A DNA stretch of 64,000 bases, taken from contig NZ_CP089928.1 in the NCBI RefSeq assembly GCF_021290385.1, positions 372,001-436,000 on the forward strand, read 5' to 3'. The stretch comes from Microbulbifer sp. YPW16. GTDB lineage: Bacteria; Pseudomonadota; Gammaproteobacteria; Pseudomonadales; Cellvibrionaceae. A model generated the notes under the pieces. It had not been told where the DNA came from and did no database searches. It worked only from the letters and a program-made list of their open reading frames with translations. The translations under genes and the position numbers were made by a program. Shown in pieces: positions 46,679 to 54,252 of this stretch; within the stretch, counting starts at the first letter, position 1; the number at the start of each line of letters is the position of its first letter.

Positions 46679-48657
46679 TTTTCTGCCCCTGCCTCTTCCG
46701 CTTCCAGCACCTGGACCGGGGGGGCAGATTCGGCATCATCGTAGGAGCCCGAAGGTGGCAGCAGGTCCGGGAGCACGTCACCCCGGTGCCAGTCCCAGAT
46801 GTAGCTGGTGTTGTCCTTGATGTCCAGCTGCTTGCGCTGCAGGTCCAGGTAGCGCTTGCGCGTCTCCTCGTAGCCGGCGCGGCGCGTGGTGAGGATCCGC
46901 GGGCGCAGGAACACCATCAGGTTGGTCTTGGTGACATCCTTGAAGCTGGACCGGAACAACCGCCCAATGCCGGGAATATCCCCCAGTAGCGGCACTTTTT
47001 CCTTGGTCTCGGTAACCTGGTCCTCGATCAGGCCACCCAGTACCAGCATCGCCCCATCGTCAATCAGTACCCGGGTACGGATCTCGCGCTTGCTGGTGAC
47101 GATATCCGAAGCACCCTCGTTGGTGGGGAGCACGTTCTCGACTTTCTGCTCGATATCCAGGGTTACAGAATTATTGTTGTTCACCCGCGGGGTGACCTTG
47201 AGGGTGGTACCGATATCCTGCCGCTGGATGGTGGTGAACGGGTCATTGTTGCTGCCGGACAGCAGCTGCTCACCGGTGATAAACGGCACGTTCTGGCCCA
47301 CCAGGATTTCGGCTTCCTCGTTGTCGAGCGCCATGATGGTGGGCGTCGAGAGGATATTGGCGTTGCTCTCCCGCGCGATTGCATTCACTGCCACGCGGAT
47401 ATCGGTACCACTCAGGTAACCCAGGTTCAGTGCGCCCGGGACCAGCAGGTTGCGGGGATCCAGTGAGAAGGGATTGAAATCCTCACTGACGACGTTGCCG
47501 TCCTCGTCGACCACGTTACTGCGGGCGGCATCGTTGCGGAAACCCGCCACTACATCGTCGCTGGCGCCGGCGATCCACCGGATGCCAAGCTCGTTGCCGG
47601 TACCCTCAGTCACTTCGACAATAATCGCCTCGATCAGCACCTGCGCCCGGCGCACATCCAGCTTGGCAATCACACCCTTCATGGTTTCCAGCAATGCTGG
47701 CGGTGCGGTCAGGACCAGGGAGTTGAGGGATTCATTGACCTGGATGCTGACCTCGACATCGGCCGCCTGCTGGTCCTTTTCCGTCTTCTGGATACTGCCA
47801 CTCATGCCCTCGAGAATCGGCTTCAGGTCGGCAGCCTTGGCATACTGCACGTAAATGACGGCGGTATTGCCGTCCCCCTCGAGCGGCTGGTCGAGCCGCA
47901 TGATCACGTTCTTGAGCTGCTGGCGGGTCACCGGGTCGCCGGTCAGCAGTACGGAATTTGAGCGTTCATCGACCGCAATGCGCAGCGGCTGGGCCTCGTT
48001 AGCCTGCTTGCCGCCGGACTGCAGCAGCTCGCTCAGTACCTGCTTGACCTCCTTGGCGGAGGCAAACTGCAGCGGCACCAGCTCGATATCGATGGCCCCG
48101 GCACGGTCCAGCTGCCGAACCAGGCGGACAATCTGGTCAATGTTGGCGGCGCGATCGGCGATGATAAGGGTGTTCGTGTCGGAATAAGCAGCCAGGTGGC
48201 CGGTCTGGGGGATCAGGGGCCGCAGCATGGCGATCAACTGGGTCGCGGAGATATTTTCAACCCGCACCGTGCGTACTACCAGTGACTCCGCCGGTGCGCG
48301 CGAGCTGTCGTCGGTGACTGGTATCGCCTGCTGCTTGGCCAGGGCATCCGGCACCACTTTCCAGGTACCGCCCTGCTCCACCAGGCTGAAGCCGTTGACC
48401 TGCAGCACCGACATGAAGACATCAAAAGCCTCCTCATGGGTCATCGGGTCGCCGGCCACCACCGTGACCTTACCCTTGACGTTCGGGTGAACGATGATGT
48501 TCTTGCCGGTGAAGTCAGCTGCCCAGTTGATCAGGTCGCGAATATCGGCGTTATCGAGAGACAGGGTGACTCTTTCCGGGGATTGCGCCACGACTGACGT
48601 TGCTAGCAATGCCACTGCAAATGCGGCTAGCAGCCGCCGGTAAACCATCCTGATCAT
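46675..48657 (-). CDS. gspD: Type II secretion outer-membrane secretin GspD
   Basis: 660-residue secretin: signal peptide (1-24), N0 domain (LSLDNADIRDLINWAADFTG), three N1-N3 KH-like domains, secretin core with VPLLGDIPGIGRLFR and the ETKEKVPLLG lip, and a short S-domain-like C-terminal tail. Forms the 15-mer outer-membrane channel through which folded proteins leave. An 81-bp gap containing a 21-bp tandem repeat separates it from gspC. Confidence 0.96.
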   Translation of the reverse strand: MIRMVYRRLLAAFAVALLATSVVAQSPERVTLSLDNADIRDLINWAADFTGKNIIVHPNVKGKVTVVAGDPMTHEEAFDVFMSVLQVNGFSLVEQGGTWKVVPDALAKQQAIPVTDDSSRAPAESLVVRTVRVENISATQLIAMLRPLIPQTGHLAAYSDTNTLIIADRAANIDQIVRLVRQLDRAGAIDIELVPLQFASAKEVKQVLSELLQSGGKQANEAQPLRIAVDERSNSVLLTGDPVTRQQLKNVIMRLDQPLEGDGNTAVIYVQYAKAADLKPILEGMSGSIQKTEKDQQAADVEVSIQVNESLNSLVLTAPPALLETMKGVIAKLDVRRAQVLIEAIIVEVTEGTGNELGIRWIAGASDDVVAGFRNDAARSNVVDEDGNVVSEDFNPFSLDPRNLLVPGALNLGYLSGTDIRVAVNAIARESNANILSTPTIMALDNEEAEILVGQNVPFITGEQLLSGSNNDPFTTIQRQDIGTTLKVTPRVNNNNSVTLDIEQKVENVLPTNEGASDIVTSKREIRTRVLIDDGAMLVLGGLIEDQVTETKEKVPLLGDIPGIGRLFRSSFKDVTKTNLMVFLRPRILTTRRAGYEETRKRYLDLQRKQLDIKDNTSYIWDWHRGDVLPDLLPPSGSYDDAESAPPVQVLEAEEAGAEK

Positions 48658-48674
48658 TGATTAACTGACTCTTA

Positions 48675-48716
48675 TTTGAGATGTCGCGATGCAAATTTGG
48701 GACGTCGCGATGCAAA
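48675..48716. repeat. Two tandem 21-bp repeats between gspC and gspD
   Basis: Two adjacent 21-bp copies (48675-48695 and 48696-48716) match at 19 of 21 positions and share the 13-bp core GTCGCGATGCAAA. They lie just upstream of the gspD start, in the only sizeable gap of the early operon. The 21-bp period equals two helical turns, as in tandem protein-binding sites; a simple duplication is the alternative. Confidence 0.85.
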
Positions 48717-48738
48717 AATCTTGTTGTTTTATTCAGTA

Positions 48739-49440
48739 CTACTGGGTCTGGCGCTCTGCCCGGCGCTCCTTTGCCAGGCGCCGCAGCTCCTCCAGCCGAT
48801 CGCGCACCGAGGCCCGTGACCGCTCGTTATTGGTGTTGCTACTGCTCGAGCGGAGCGCCGCCCTGGCCGCAGCGCTGGCACTGCTGGCCGAATAGTTGCG
48901 TTGGGGAACACTGGGCCGCCCATCCGCATCGGGATAGGTCAGCTTTTCCATCTGCCCCCCGCGTTCCAGCACAATATGGTCAACAGCCACCGAGTGCAAC
49001 TTTGCGCCACCGGGCAAAGCTTCACCGACGTAAACCCGTTCGGCCGGCTTGCCCCGCTCGGCCACCAGTGCACTGGCGCGCTGCTTCTGGCTGCTGTCCA
49101 GTACGCCTGACAGCACCAGGTTCAGCTGGGTGATGGGTATATTGGCCAGATCCAGTTCCGGTTCTTCCCCACGCTCTTCGGCCGCCGCCGTGCCGAAAAA
49201 TGCAGTTGCAGGCAGGCGTGCGGAGCGCGCATTGGCTACCGGACCGGCCTCACGGGAAGCAAGGAGAGAGCCCTCCGGGGAAGAAGGGATGAGCAGTGAG
49301 CCATAGGCGGTCGCATTCAGCAGCAACCACCCACCGGCCACGGCGGCTGCGGCCACGGTGCTGCGCGGAAGTGACTTGCGGCCTTCAGTGCGCGCGAAAC
49401 GATCGCGAAAAGCACTGAACGCACGAGATACTGCGGTCAT
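48739..49440 (-). CDS. gspC: Type II secretion protein GspC (PDZ-less)
   Basis: 233 residues: short cytoplasmic N-terminus, one membrane helix (about 28-48), Ala/Ser-rich linker, and HR domain (about 95-165, NIPITQLNLVLSGVLDSSQK and VYVGEALPGGAKLHSVAVDHIVL cut by position) that docks on the secretin N0 domain. Instead of a PDZ domain the C-terminus is a Ser-rich stretch and a charged helix (VRDRLEELRRLAKERRAE) likely to coil. First gene of the operon; its promoter should lie in the 237-bp gap to etfA. Confidence 0.9.
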   Translation of the reverse strand: MTAVSRAFSAFRDRFARTEGRKSLPRSTVAAAAVAGGWLLLNATAYGSLLIPSSPEGSLLASREAGPVANARSARLPATAFFGTAAAEERGEEPELDLANIPITQLNLVLSGVLDSSQKQRASALVAERGKPAERVYVGEALPGGAKLHSVAVDHIVLERGGQMEKLTYPDADGRPSVPQRNYSASSASAAARAALRSSSSNTNNERSRASVRDRLEELRRLAKERRAERQTQ

Positions 49441-49624
49441 GGAACACCCTGTGAGTCAATAACGAGATCGACTTACCTAAACTGTTATTGACGCCTATTG
49501 TCTTTGGTCACACCCGGAAAGGCAATGTTCCGTATTTGGCGTCGGGTACCACTTAGAGGGCACCCACAGGTATCCAGACGAGAAAAAGTCCTGATACCGC
49601 CCGGCATTGCCTGGCTGGCGCAAA

Positions 49625-49648
49625 GAAGGCGGCCCGGGGGCCGCCTTC
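49625..49648 (-). terminator. Terminator after etfA
   Basis: 9-bp GC stem (49625-49633 with 49640-49648) 30 bp after the etfA stop, followed on the minus strand by a short TTCTTTG tract. It separates etfBA from the gspC promoter region. Confidence 0.6.
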
Positions 49649-49677
49649 CGAATGCCGGGTAGTATATTAACCCAGGA

Positions 49678-50607
49678 TTACAACTTTGTTTCGAGCTCCG
49701 GCACGGCGTCAAACAGGTCTGCCACCAGGCCGTAATCTGCCACCGAGAAGATCGGCGCTTCCTCGTCCTTGTTGATAGCGACGATCACCTTGGAATCCTT
49801 CATACCTGCCAGGTGCTGGATGGCACCGGAGATACCAACGGCGATATACAGGTCCGGGGCTACGATCTTGCCGGTCTGGCCCACCTGCATGTCGTTGGGC
49901 ACGAAGCCCGCATCCACGGCTGCGCGCGACGCACCCACAGCGGCTCCGAGCTTGTCGGCAACCTTGTAGAGCATCTCGAAGTTGTCGCCATTCTGCATGC
50001 CGCGGCCACCGGAGATGACCACCTTGGCAGCCGTCAGGTCCGGGCGATCGGACTCGGCGAGCTCCTCACCGACAAAGCTGGACACGCCGGCATCATCGGC
50101 AATATCAACGGCTTCCACCGTCGCAGAGCCGCCCTCAGCGGACACGGCGTCAAACGCGGTAGTGCGCACAGAAACCACCTTGATGGCATCGGAGCTCTGC
50201 ACGGTGGCAATGACGTTACCGGCATAGATCGGGCGCTTGAAGGTATCGGCGCTCTCGACTGCGATGATGTCGGAAATGGGCTGCACATCCAGCAGCGCCG
50301 CAGCGCGTGGCAGCATGTTCTTGCCGGTGGTAGTGGCCGGGGCCAGCACGTGACCGTAGTCCTTACCCAGGTCAGCAACCAGCTTGGCCACGTTTTCTGC
50401 CAGCTGGTGGCCGTAGGCTGCGTTATCGGCAACCAGGACCTTGCTGACACCTTCCACCTTGGCAGCCGCCTCGGCAGCCGCGCCGCAGTCGGCACCGGCA
50501 ACCAGTACGTGAATATCATCACCAATCGCCTTGGCAGCAGCGATGGTGTTCAGTGTCGCGCCCTTCAGTTCGGCGTTGTCGTGTTCCGCAATAACCAGGA
50601 TGCTCAT
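49678..50607 (-). CDS. etfA: Electron transfer flavoprotein subunit alpha
   Basis: 309 residues. N-terminal ETF domain and C-terminal FAD-binding domain with [48 protein letters not shown], and [12 protein letters not shown]. With EtfB it accepts electrons from acyl-CoA and other dehydrogenases and passes them to ETF:quinone oxidoreductase, encoded divergently. TGATG overlap with etfB. Confidence 0.97.
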   Translation of the reverse strand: MSILVIAEHDNAELKGATLNTIAAAKAIGDDIHVLVAGADCGAAAEAAAKVEGVSKVLVADNAAYGHQLAENVAKLVADLGKDYGHVLAPATTTGKNMLPRAAALLDVQPISDIIAVESADTFKRPIYAGNVIATVQSSDAIKVVSVRTTAFDAVSAEGGSATVEAVDIADDAGVSSFVGEELAESDRPDLTAAKVVISGGRGMQNGDNFEMLYKVADKLGAAVGASRAAVDAGFVPNDMQVGQTGKIVAPDLYIAVGISGAIQHLAGMKDSKVIVAINKDEEAPIFSVADYGLVADLFDAVPELETKL

Positions 50608-51356
50608 CAGATTACCTTCGCCTCGTTCTTCAGTTTTTCCACCAGTTCCGCTACGTCAGCGACCTTCACGCCCGCCTGGCGCTCAGCCGGCGGCTCGACC
50701 TTCAGGGTCTTGAAGCGCGGGGCAATATCGACACCCAGCTCAGCCGGGGTGGTGGTATCCAGCGGCTTCTTCTTGGCCTTCATGATGTTCGGCAGGGAGG
50801 CGTAGCGCGGCTCGTTCAGGCGCAGGTCGGTGGTGACAATGGCCGGCAGCTTCAGCTCAATGGTCTGCAGGCCACCGTCGATCTCGCGGGTCACCTTGGC
50901 AGAACCGTCTTCCACGACCACCTCGGAAGCGAAGGTACCCTGGGCCATGCCGGTCAGTGCGCCCAGCATCTGGCCGGTCTGGTTGTTGTCGCCATCGATG
51001 GACTGCTTGCCCATGATGACCATTTGCGGCTCTTCCTTCTCAACGATGGCTTTCAGGCACTTGGCCACGCCCAGGGGCTGCAGTTCTTCATCGGTCTCGA
51101 CCAGGATACCGCGGTCGGCACCCAGGGCCAGGGCGGTACGAATCTGTTCCTGGCACTGCTTTGAGCCCATGGAAACAACAACGATCTCGCTGACTACACC
51201 CTTTTCCTTGAGGCGAACCGCCTCTTCGACGGCTATTTCACAGAAGGGGTTGATCGACATTTTCACGTTTGCGGTATCGACGTCGGAACCGTCCGCCTTC
51301 GGGCGAACCTTGACGTTGTAGTCCACAACGCGTTTCACAGCTACAAGAACTTTCAT
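50607..51356 (-). CDS. etfB: Electron transfer flavoprotein subunit beta
   Basis: 249 residues; motif [20 protein letters not shown] at the start, AMP-binding region, and the ETF beta signature [13 protein letters not shown]-like ([20 protein letters not shown] cut by position) with [14 protein letters not shown]. First gene of etfBA. The 353-bp region upstream carries a PsrA-type palindrome and the divergent ETF-QO promoter. Confidence 0.97.
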   Translation of the reverse strand: MKVLVAVKRVVDYNVKVRPKADGSDVDTANVKMSINPFCEIAVEEAVRLKEKGVVSEIVVVSMGSKQCQEQIRTALALGADRGILVETDEELQPLGVAKCLKAIVEKEEPQMVIMGKQSIDGDNNQTGQMLGALTGMAQGTFASEVVVEDGSAKVTREIDGGLQTIELKLPAIVTTDLRLNEPRYASLPNIMKAKKKPLDTTTPAELGVDIAPRFKTLKVEPPAERQAGVKVADVAELVEKLKNEAKVI

Positions 51357-51430
51357 GGAAATCCCGTCTCGCTAATCTATTTTGGAGCCGCGACTGACAG
51401 GTCATATCGCGAACAAATATGATTCTTCGG

Positions 51431-51446
51431 TCAAACAGTTGTTTGA
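51431..51446. promoter_or_regulatory. PsrA-like operator between etfB and ETF-QO
   Basis: Perfect inverted repeat TCAAACA-GT-TGTTTGA. It fits the reported PsrA consensus of CAAAC and GTTTG halves separated by 2-4 bp. PsrA is a long-chain acyl-responsive TetR-family regulator of pseudomonads whose targets include fatty-acid oxidation genes. The site is 75 bp upstream of etfB. Confidence 0.7.
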
Positions 51447-51608
51447 ACGCGGTGTATGTTGAGCCTTCTAATGCGCAAAATCAATAGGCTGATAATAGCT
51501 GTCCAGACTATTCATATGACTGATGACCGGGCATCCGTGTCGCCGATAAACCGGCGCAAGCCGTTGAATTTCGGCGCATTTGCCACGGGAATTGAATACT
51601 CCTGCAAT

Positions 51609-51638
51609 TGGTAGGGCTGTTCAAACACCGTTATACTC
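51609..51638 (+). promoter_or_regulatory. Candidate sigma-70 promoter for ETF-QO with a weaker PsrA-like half-site
   Basis: A -35-like TTGGTA (51609-51614) and -10 TATACT (51633-51638), spacing 18 bp, lie 72 bp before the GTG start. CAAAC at 51623-51627 followed by GTTAT at 51631-51635 resembles a degenerate PsrA site overlapping the -10. Confidence 0.5.
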
Positions 51639-51709
51639 GCCGACCAATATAAGAACCGTGACCCCTGTGGTCCCTGAATACTCGAGTGCAACCAGCGGAG
51701 GAGAGCGCC

Positions 51710-53347
51710 GTGGAACGCGAATCAATGGAATACGACGTAGTTATCGTGGGCGCCGGTCCGGCGGGATTGGCGGCGGCCTGCCGTATTCGTCAGCTCAACG
51801 AAGACATCTCGGTGTGCGTGGTCGAGAAAGGCTCCGAGGTGGGTGCCCATATCCTCTCCGGCGCTGTATTCGAGCCCACCGCCCTGAACGAGCTCTTCCC
51901 CGACTGGAAAGAACGCGGCGCGCCGCTGAATACCCCGGTCAAGGGTGATGACATCTATGTAATGGGCGGTGCAGAAAAGGCCACCAAGGTGCCCAACCTC
52001 TTTGTGCCCAGCACCATGCACAATGAAGGCAACTATATCATCAGCCTGGGCAACCTGTGCCGCTGGCTGGCGGAGCAGGCGGAAAACCTGGGCGTGGAGA
52101 TCTTCCCGGGCTTCGCCGCAGCCGAAGTCCTCTACAACGAGGACGGCTCCGTCAAGGGTATCGCCACCGGGGATATGGGTGTCGGCGCCAAGGGCGAACA
52201 CAAAGACGCCTACATGCCGGGCATGGAACTGCATGCCAAGTACACCCTTTTTGCCGAGGGCTGTCGCGGACACCTGGGCAAGCAGCTGATCAGCAAGTTC
52301 AAGCTGGATGAAGGCAAGGACCCTCAGCACTACGGTATCGGCATCAAGGAAATCTGGAAGGTTGCCGACGACAAACACCAGGAAGGCCTGGTAGTCCACA
52401 CCGCCGGCTGGCCCCTCGACGAGAGCGGTTCCCACGGCGGCGGCTTCCTGTATCACCTGGAAGATAACCAGGTCGTGGTGGGCCTGATTACCGACCTGGC
52501 CTACAGCAACCCCCACGTCAGCCCGTTTGACGAGTTCCAGCGCTACAAGCACCACCCGGTAATCAAGCAGTACCTGGAGGGCGGCCAGCGCGTGGCCTAT
52601 GGCGCCCGCGCCATCACCAAGGGCGGCCTGCAGTCCCAGCCCAAAATGACCTTCCCGGGCGGCCTGATGATCGGCGACAACGCCGGCACCCTGAACTTTG
52701 CCAAAATCAAGGGCAACCATACCGCCATGAAGTCCGGCATGATCGCTGCCGAGGCCGTGGCAGAAGCCCTGGCCGCAGACCGGGCCAGTGACGAACTGAC
52801 CGGATACAGCGACAAGTACCGCAACAGCTGGGCCTGGAAGGAACTGCACAAGCAGCGCAACTTCGGCCCCGCCCAGCACAAGTTCGGCAACATTCTCGGG
52901 TCCGCCTACGCCTTCCTGGATATCAACATCTTCCAGGGCAAGCTGCCGTGGACCCTGCGTGACACCAAGGCGGATCACGCCCAGCTCAAGCCGGCCGCGG
53001 ACTGCAAGAAGATTGACTACCCGAAGCCCGACGGCGTGCTGAGCTTTGACAAGCTCTCCTCGGTATTCATCTCCAACACCAACCATGAGGAAGACCAGCC
53101 CTGTCACCTGACACTGAAGGATGACGAGATCCCGCTGAACCACAACCTTCCCATCTACGACGAGCCGGCGCAGCGGTACTGCCCGGCGGGCGTATACGAA
53201 GTGGTTGAAGATGCCGATGGCAAGCGCTTCCAGATCAATGCGCAGAACTGCGTGCACTGCAAGACCTGTGACATCAAGGACCCGACCCAGAATATTGTCT
53301 GGATCGCCCCTGAGGGCGGCGGTGGTCCCAACTACCCCAACATGTAA
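51710..53347 (+). CDS. Electron transfer flavoprotein-ubiquinone oxidoreductase
   Basis: 545 residues: FAD-binding VVIVGAGPAGLAAACR, quinone-binding region with GGLQSQPKMTFPGGLMIGD and GTLNFAKIKGNHTAMKSG, and a C-terminal 4Fe-4S cluster site (CPAGVYE ... CVHCKTCDIKDP). It transfers electrons from ETF to the membrane quinone pool. GTG 51710 is chosen because GGAGGAG lies 7 bp upstream; an earlier in-frame GTG at 51686 has no ribosome site. Divergent from etfBA and probably co-regulated. Confidence 0.96.
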   Translation: MERESMEYDVVIVGAGPAGLAAACRIRQLNEDISVCVVEKGSEVGAHILSGAVFEPTALNELFPDWKERGAPLNTPVKGDDIYVMGGAEKATKVPNLFVPSTMHNEGNYIISLGNLCRWLAEQAENLGVEIFPGFAAAEVLYNEDGSVKGIATGDMGVGAKGEHKDAYMPGMELHAKYTLFAEGCRGHLGKQLISKFKLDEGKDPQHYGIGIKEIWKVADDKHQEGLVVHTAGWPLDESGSHGGGFLYHLEDNQVVVGLITDLAYSNPHVSPFDEFQRYKHHPVIKQYLEGGQRVAYGARAITKGGLQSQPKMTFPGGLMIGDNAGTLNFAKIKGNHTAMKSGMIAAEAVAEALAADRASDELTGYSDKYRNSWAWKELHKQRNFGPAQHKFGNILGSAYAFLDINIFQGKLPWTLRDTKADHAQLKPAADCKKIDYPKPDGVLSFDKLSSVFISNTNHEEDQPCHLTLKDDEIPLNHNLPIYDEPAQRYCPAGVYEVVEDADGKRFQINAQNCVHCKTCDIKDPTQNIVWIAPEGGGGPNYPNM

Positions 53348-53355
53348 AGTTTCCA

Positions 53356-53380
53356 GGCGCCTTCGGGCGCCTTTTTTTTT
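53356..53380 (+). terminator. Rho-independent terminator after ETF-QO
   Basis: GGCGCC-TTCG-GGCGCC stem-loop (53356-53371) directly followed by nine T residues, starting 9 bp after the stop codon. Confidence 0.95.
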
Positions 53381-53523
53381 GCCCCCAATATCAAGCCAGC
53401 CGGCCACGGGGATCACCCCTGGTCCCGGTGGCGGGCCCCGCCAGGCCTTCACTCCTGTCTACACTGAAGCATACCGCCATAGAAGAACGTCGCCCTGCGA
53501 CACCGCGAAGACAGGTTATCCGG

Positions 53524-54153
53524 ATGAAAGCCGCCCTACTCTGCATTGACCTCCAGTACCTTGTGGCCGCTCGCGGTCATGGGATATTCAGCGCCGACAG
53601 CGAGGCACCCTTCGACCAGCCGGGCCAGGAATACTATTTTGACCGGCTGGAGAAGCTGGCCCTGCCGAACATCCAGGAGTTACAGGCGATCTTCCGCGAC
53701 AAGGGCCTGGAGGTGATCCACCTGCGCACCCGCTGCAAAACCACTGACGGGCGCGACCGGACTTACTGGCACAAGCGGCGCGAACTCTTGTGCCTGCCCG
53801 GCTCACGGGAATCGGAATTTCTCGATTCAGTGCGGCCCCGGGAGAACGAGCTGATTATCAACAAGACCGGCTCCGGCCCTTTCGGTAACAGCAATATCCA
53901 CCCCCTGCTCACCGAGCTGGATATTTCCCAGCCATATTGCTGCGGTGTGTTTACCCATCAGGGTGTTGAATCCACCGTCCGCGCCCTGGCCGACTTCCAT
54001 TACCGTCCAGTCCTGGTCACAGACGCCACGGCCACGGGCAGTGAACAGGTGGAGAAAGACACTGTGGACCGACTACAAGGGGTTTATTGCGATGTCATCG
54101 AAACCGAAACGCTGGTAGAAGACCTGCGCCAGCATATACGCTCGGTACGCTGA
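53524..54153 (+). CDS. Isochorismatase-fold hydrolase with Gly in place of the catalytic Cys
   Basis: 209-residue protein of the isochorismatase/cysteine-hydrolase superfamily. D9 (LCIDLQ) and K114 (INKTGSGPF) of the catalytic site are present. At the nucleophile position, where amidases and nicotinamidases have Cys before VxST, this protein has G147 (THQGVEST). True isochorismatases of the EntB/PhzD type also carry Gly there and act without covalent catalysis. A vinyl-ether hydrolase rather than an amidase is therefore likely; the substrate is unknown and there are no siderophore genes beside it. I start at ATG 53524; the open frame begins 96 bp earlier. Monocistronic. Confidence 0.88.
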   Translation: MKAALLCIDLQYLVAARGHGIFSADSEAPFDQPGQEYYFDRLEKLALPNIQELQAIFRDKGLEVIHLRTRCKTTDGRDRTYWHKRRELLCLPGSRESEFLDSVRPRENELIINKTGSGPFGNSNIHPLLTELDISQPYCCGVFTHQGVESTVRALADFHYRPVLVTDATATGSEQVEKDTVDRLQGVYCDVIETETLVEDLRQHIRSVR

Positions 54154-54181
54154 TACAGCACTTCGACGACATCCGGACAAT

Positions 54182-54214
54182 AAAAAACCGGGCGCTGGAA
54201 CCAGCGCCCGGTTT
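54182..54214. terminator. Strong terminator shared by TonB receptor (minus) and hydrolase (plus)
   Basis: 11-bp perfect stem (54188-54198 with 54201-54211, two-base loop region AA). On the minus strand it is followed by six T residues (complement of 54182-54187), a good terminator for the receptor gene. On the plus strand only GTTT follows. Confidence 0.9.
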
Positions 54215-54252
54215 AAGCTTGCCTGGTCTGCCTGGCAAGTCCCTGTTTGTTC

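Noticed and set aside
51722-53452. 576-codon minus-strand frame
   Set aside because: Antisense shadow of ETF-QO in GC-rich sequence; no recognisable domain.
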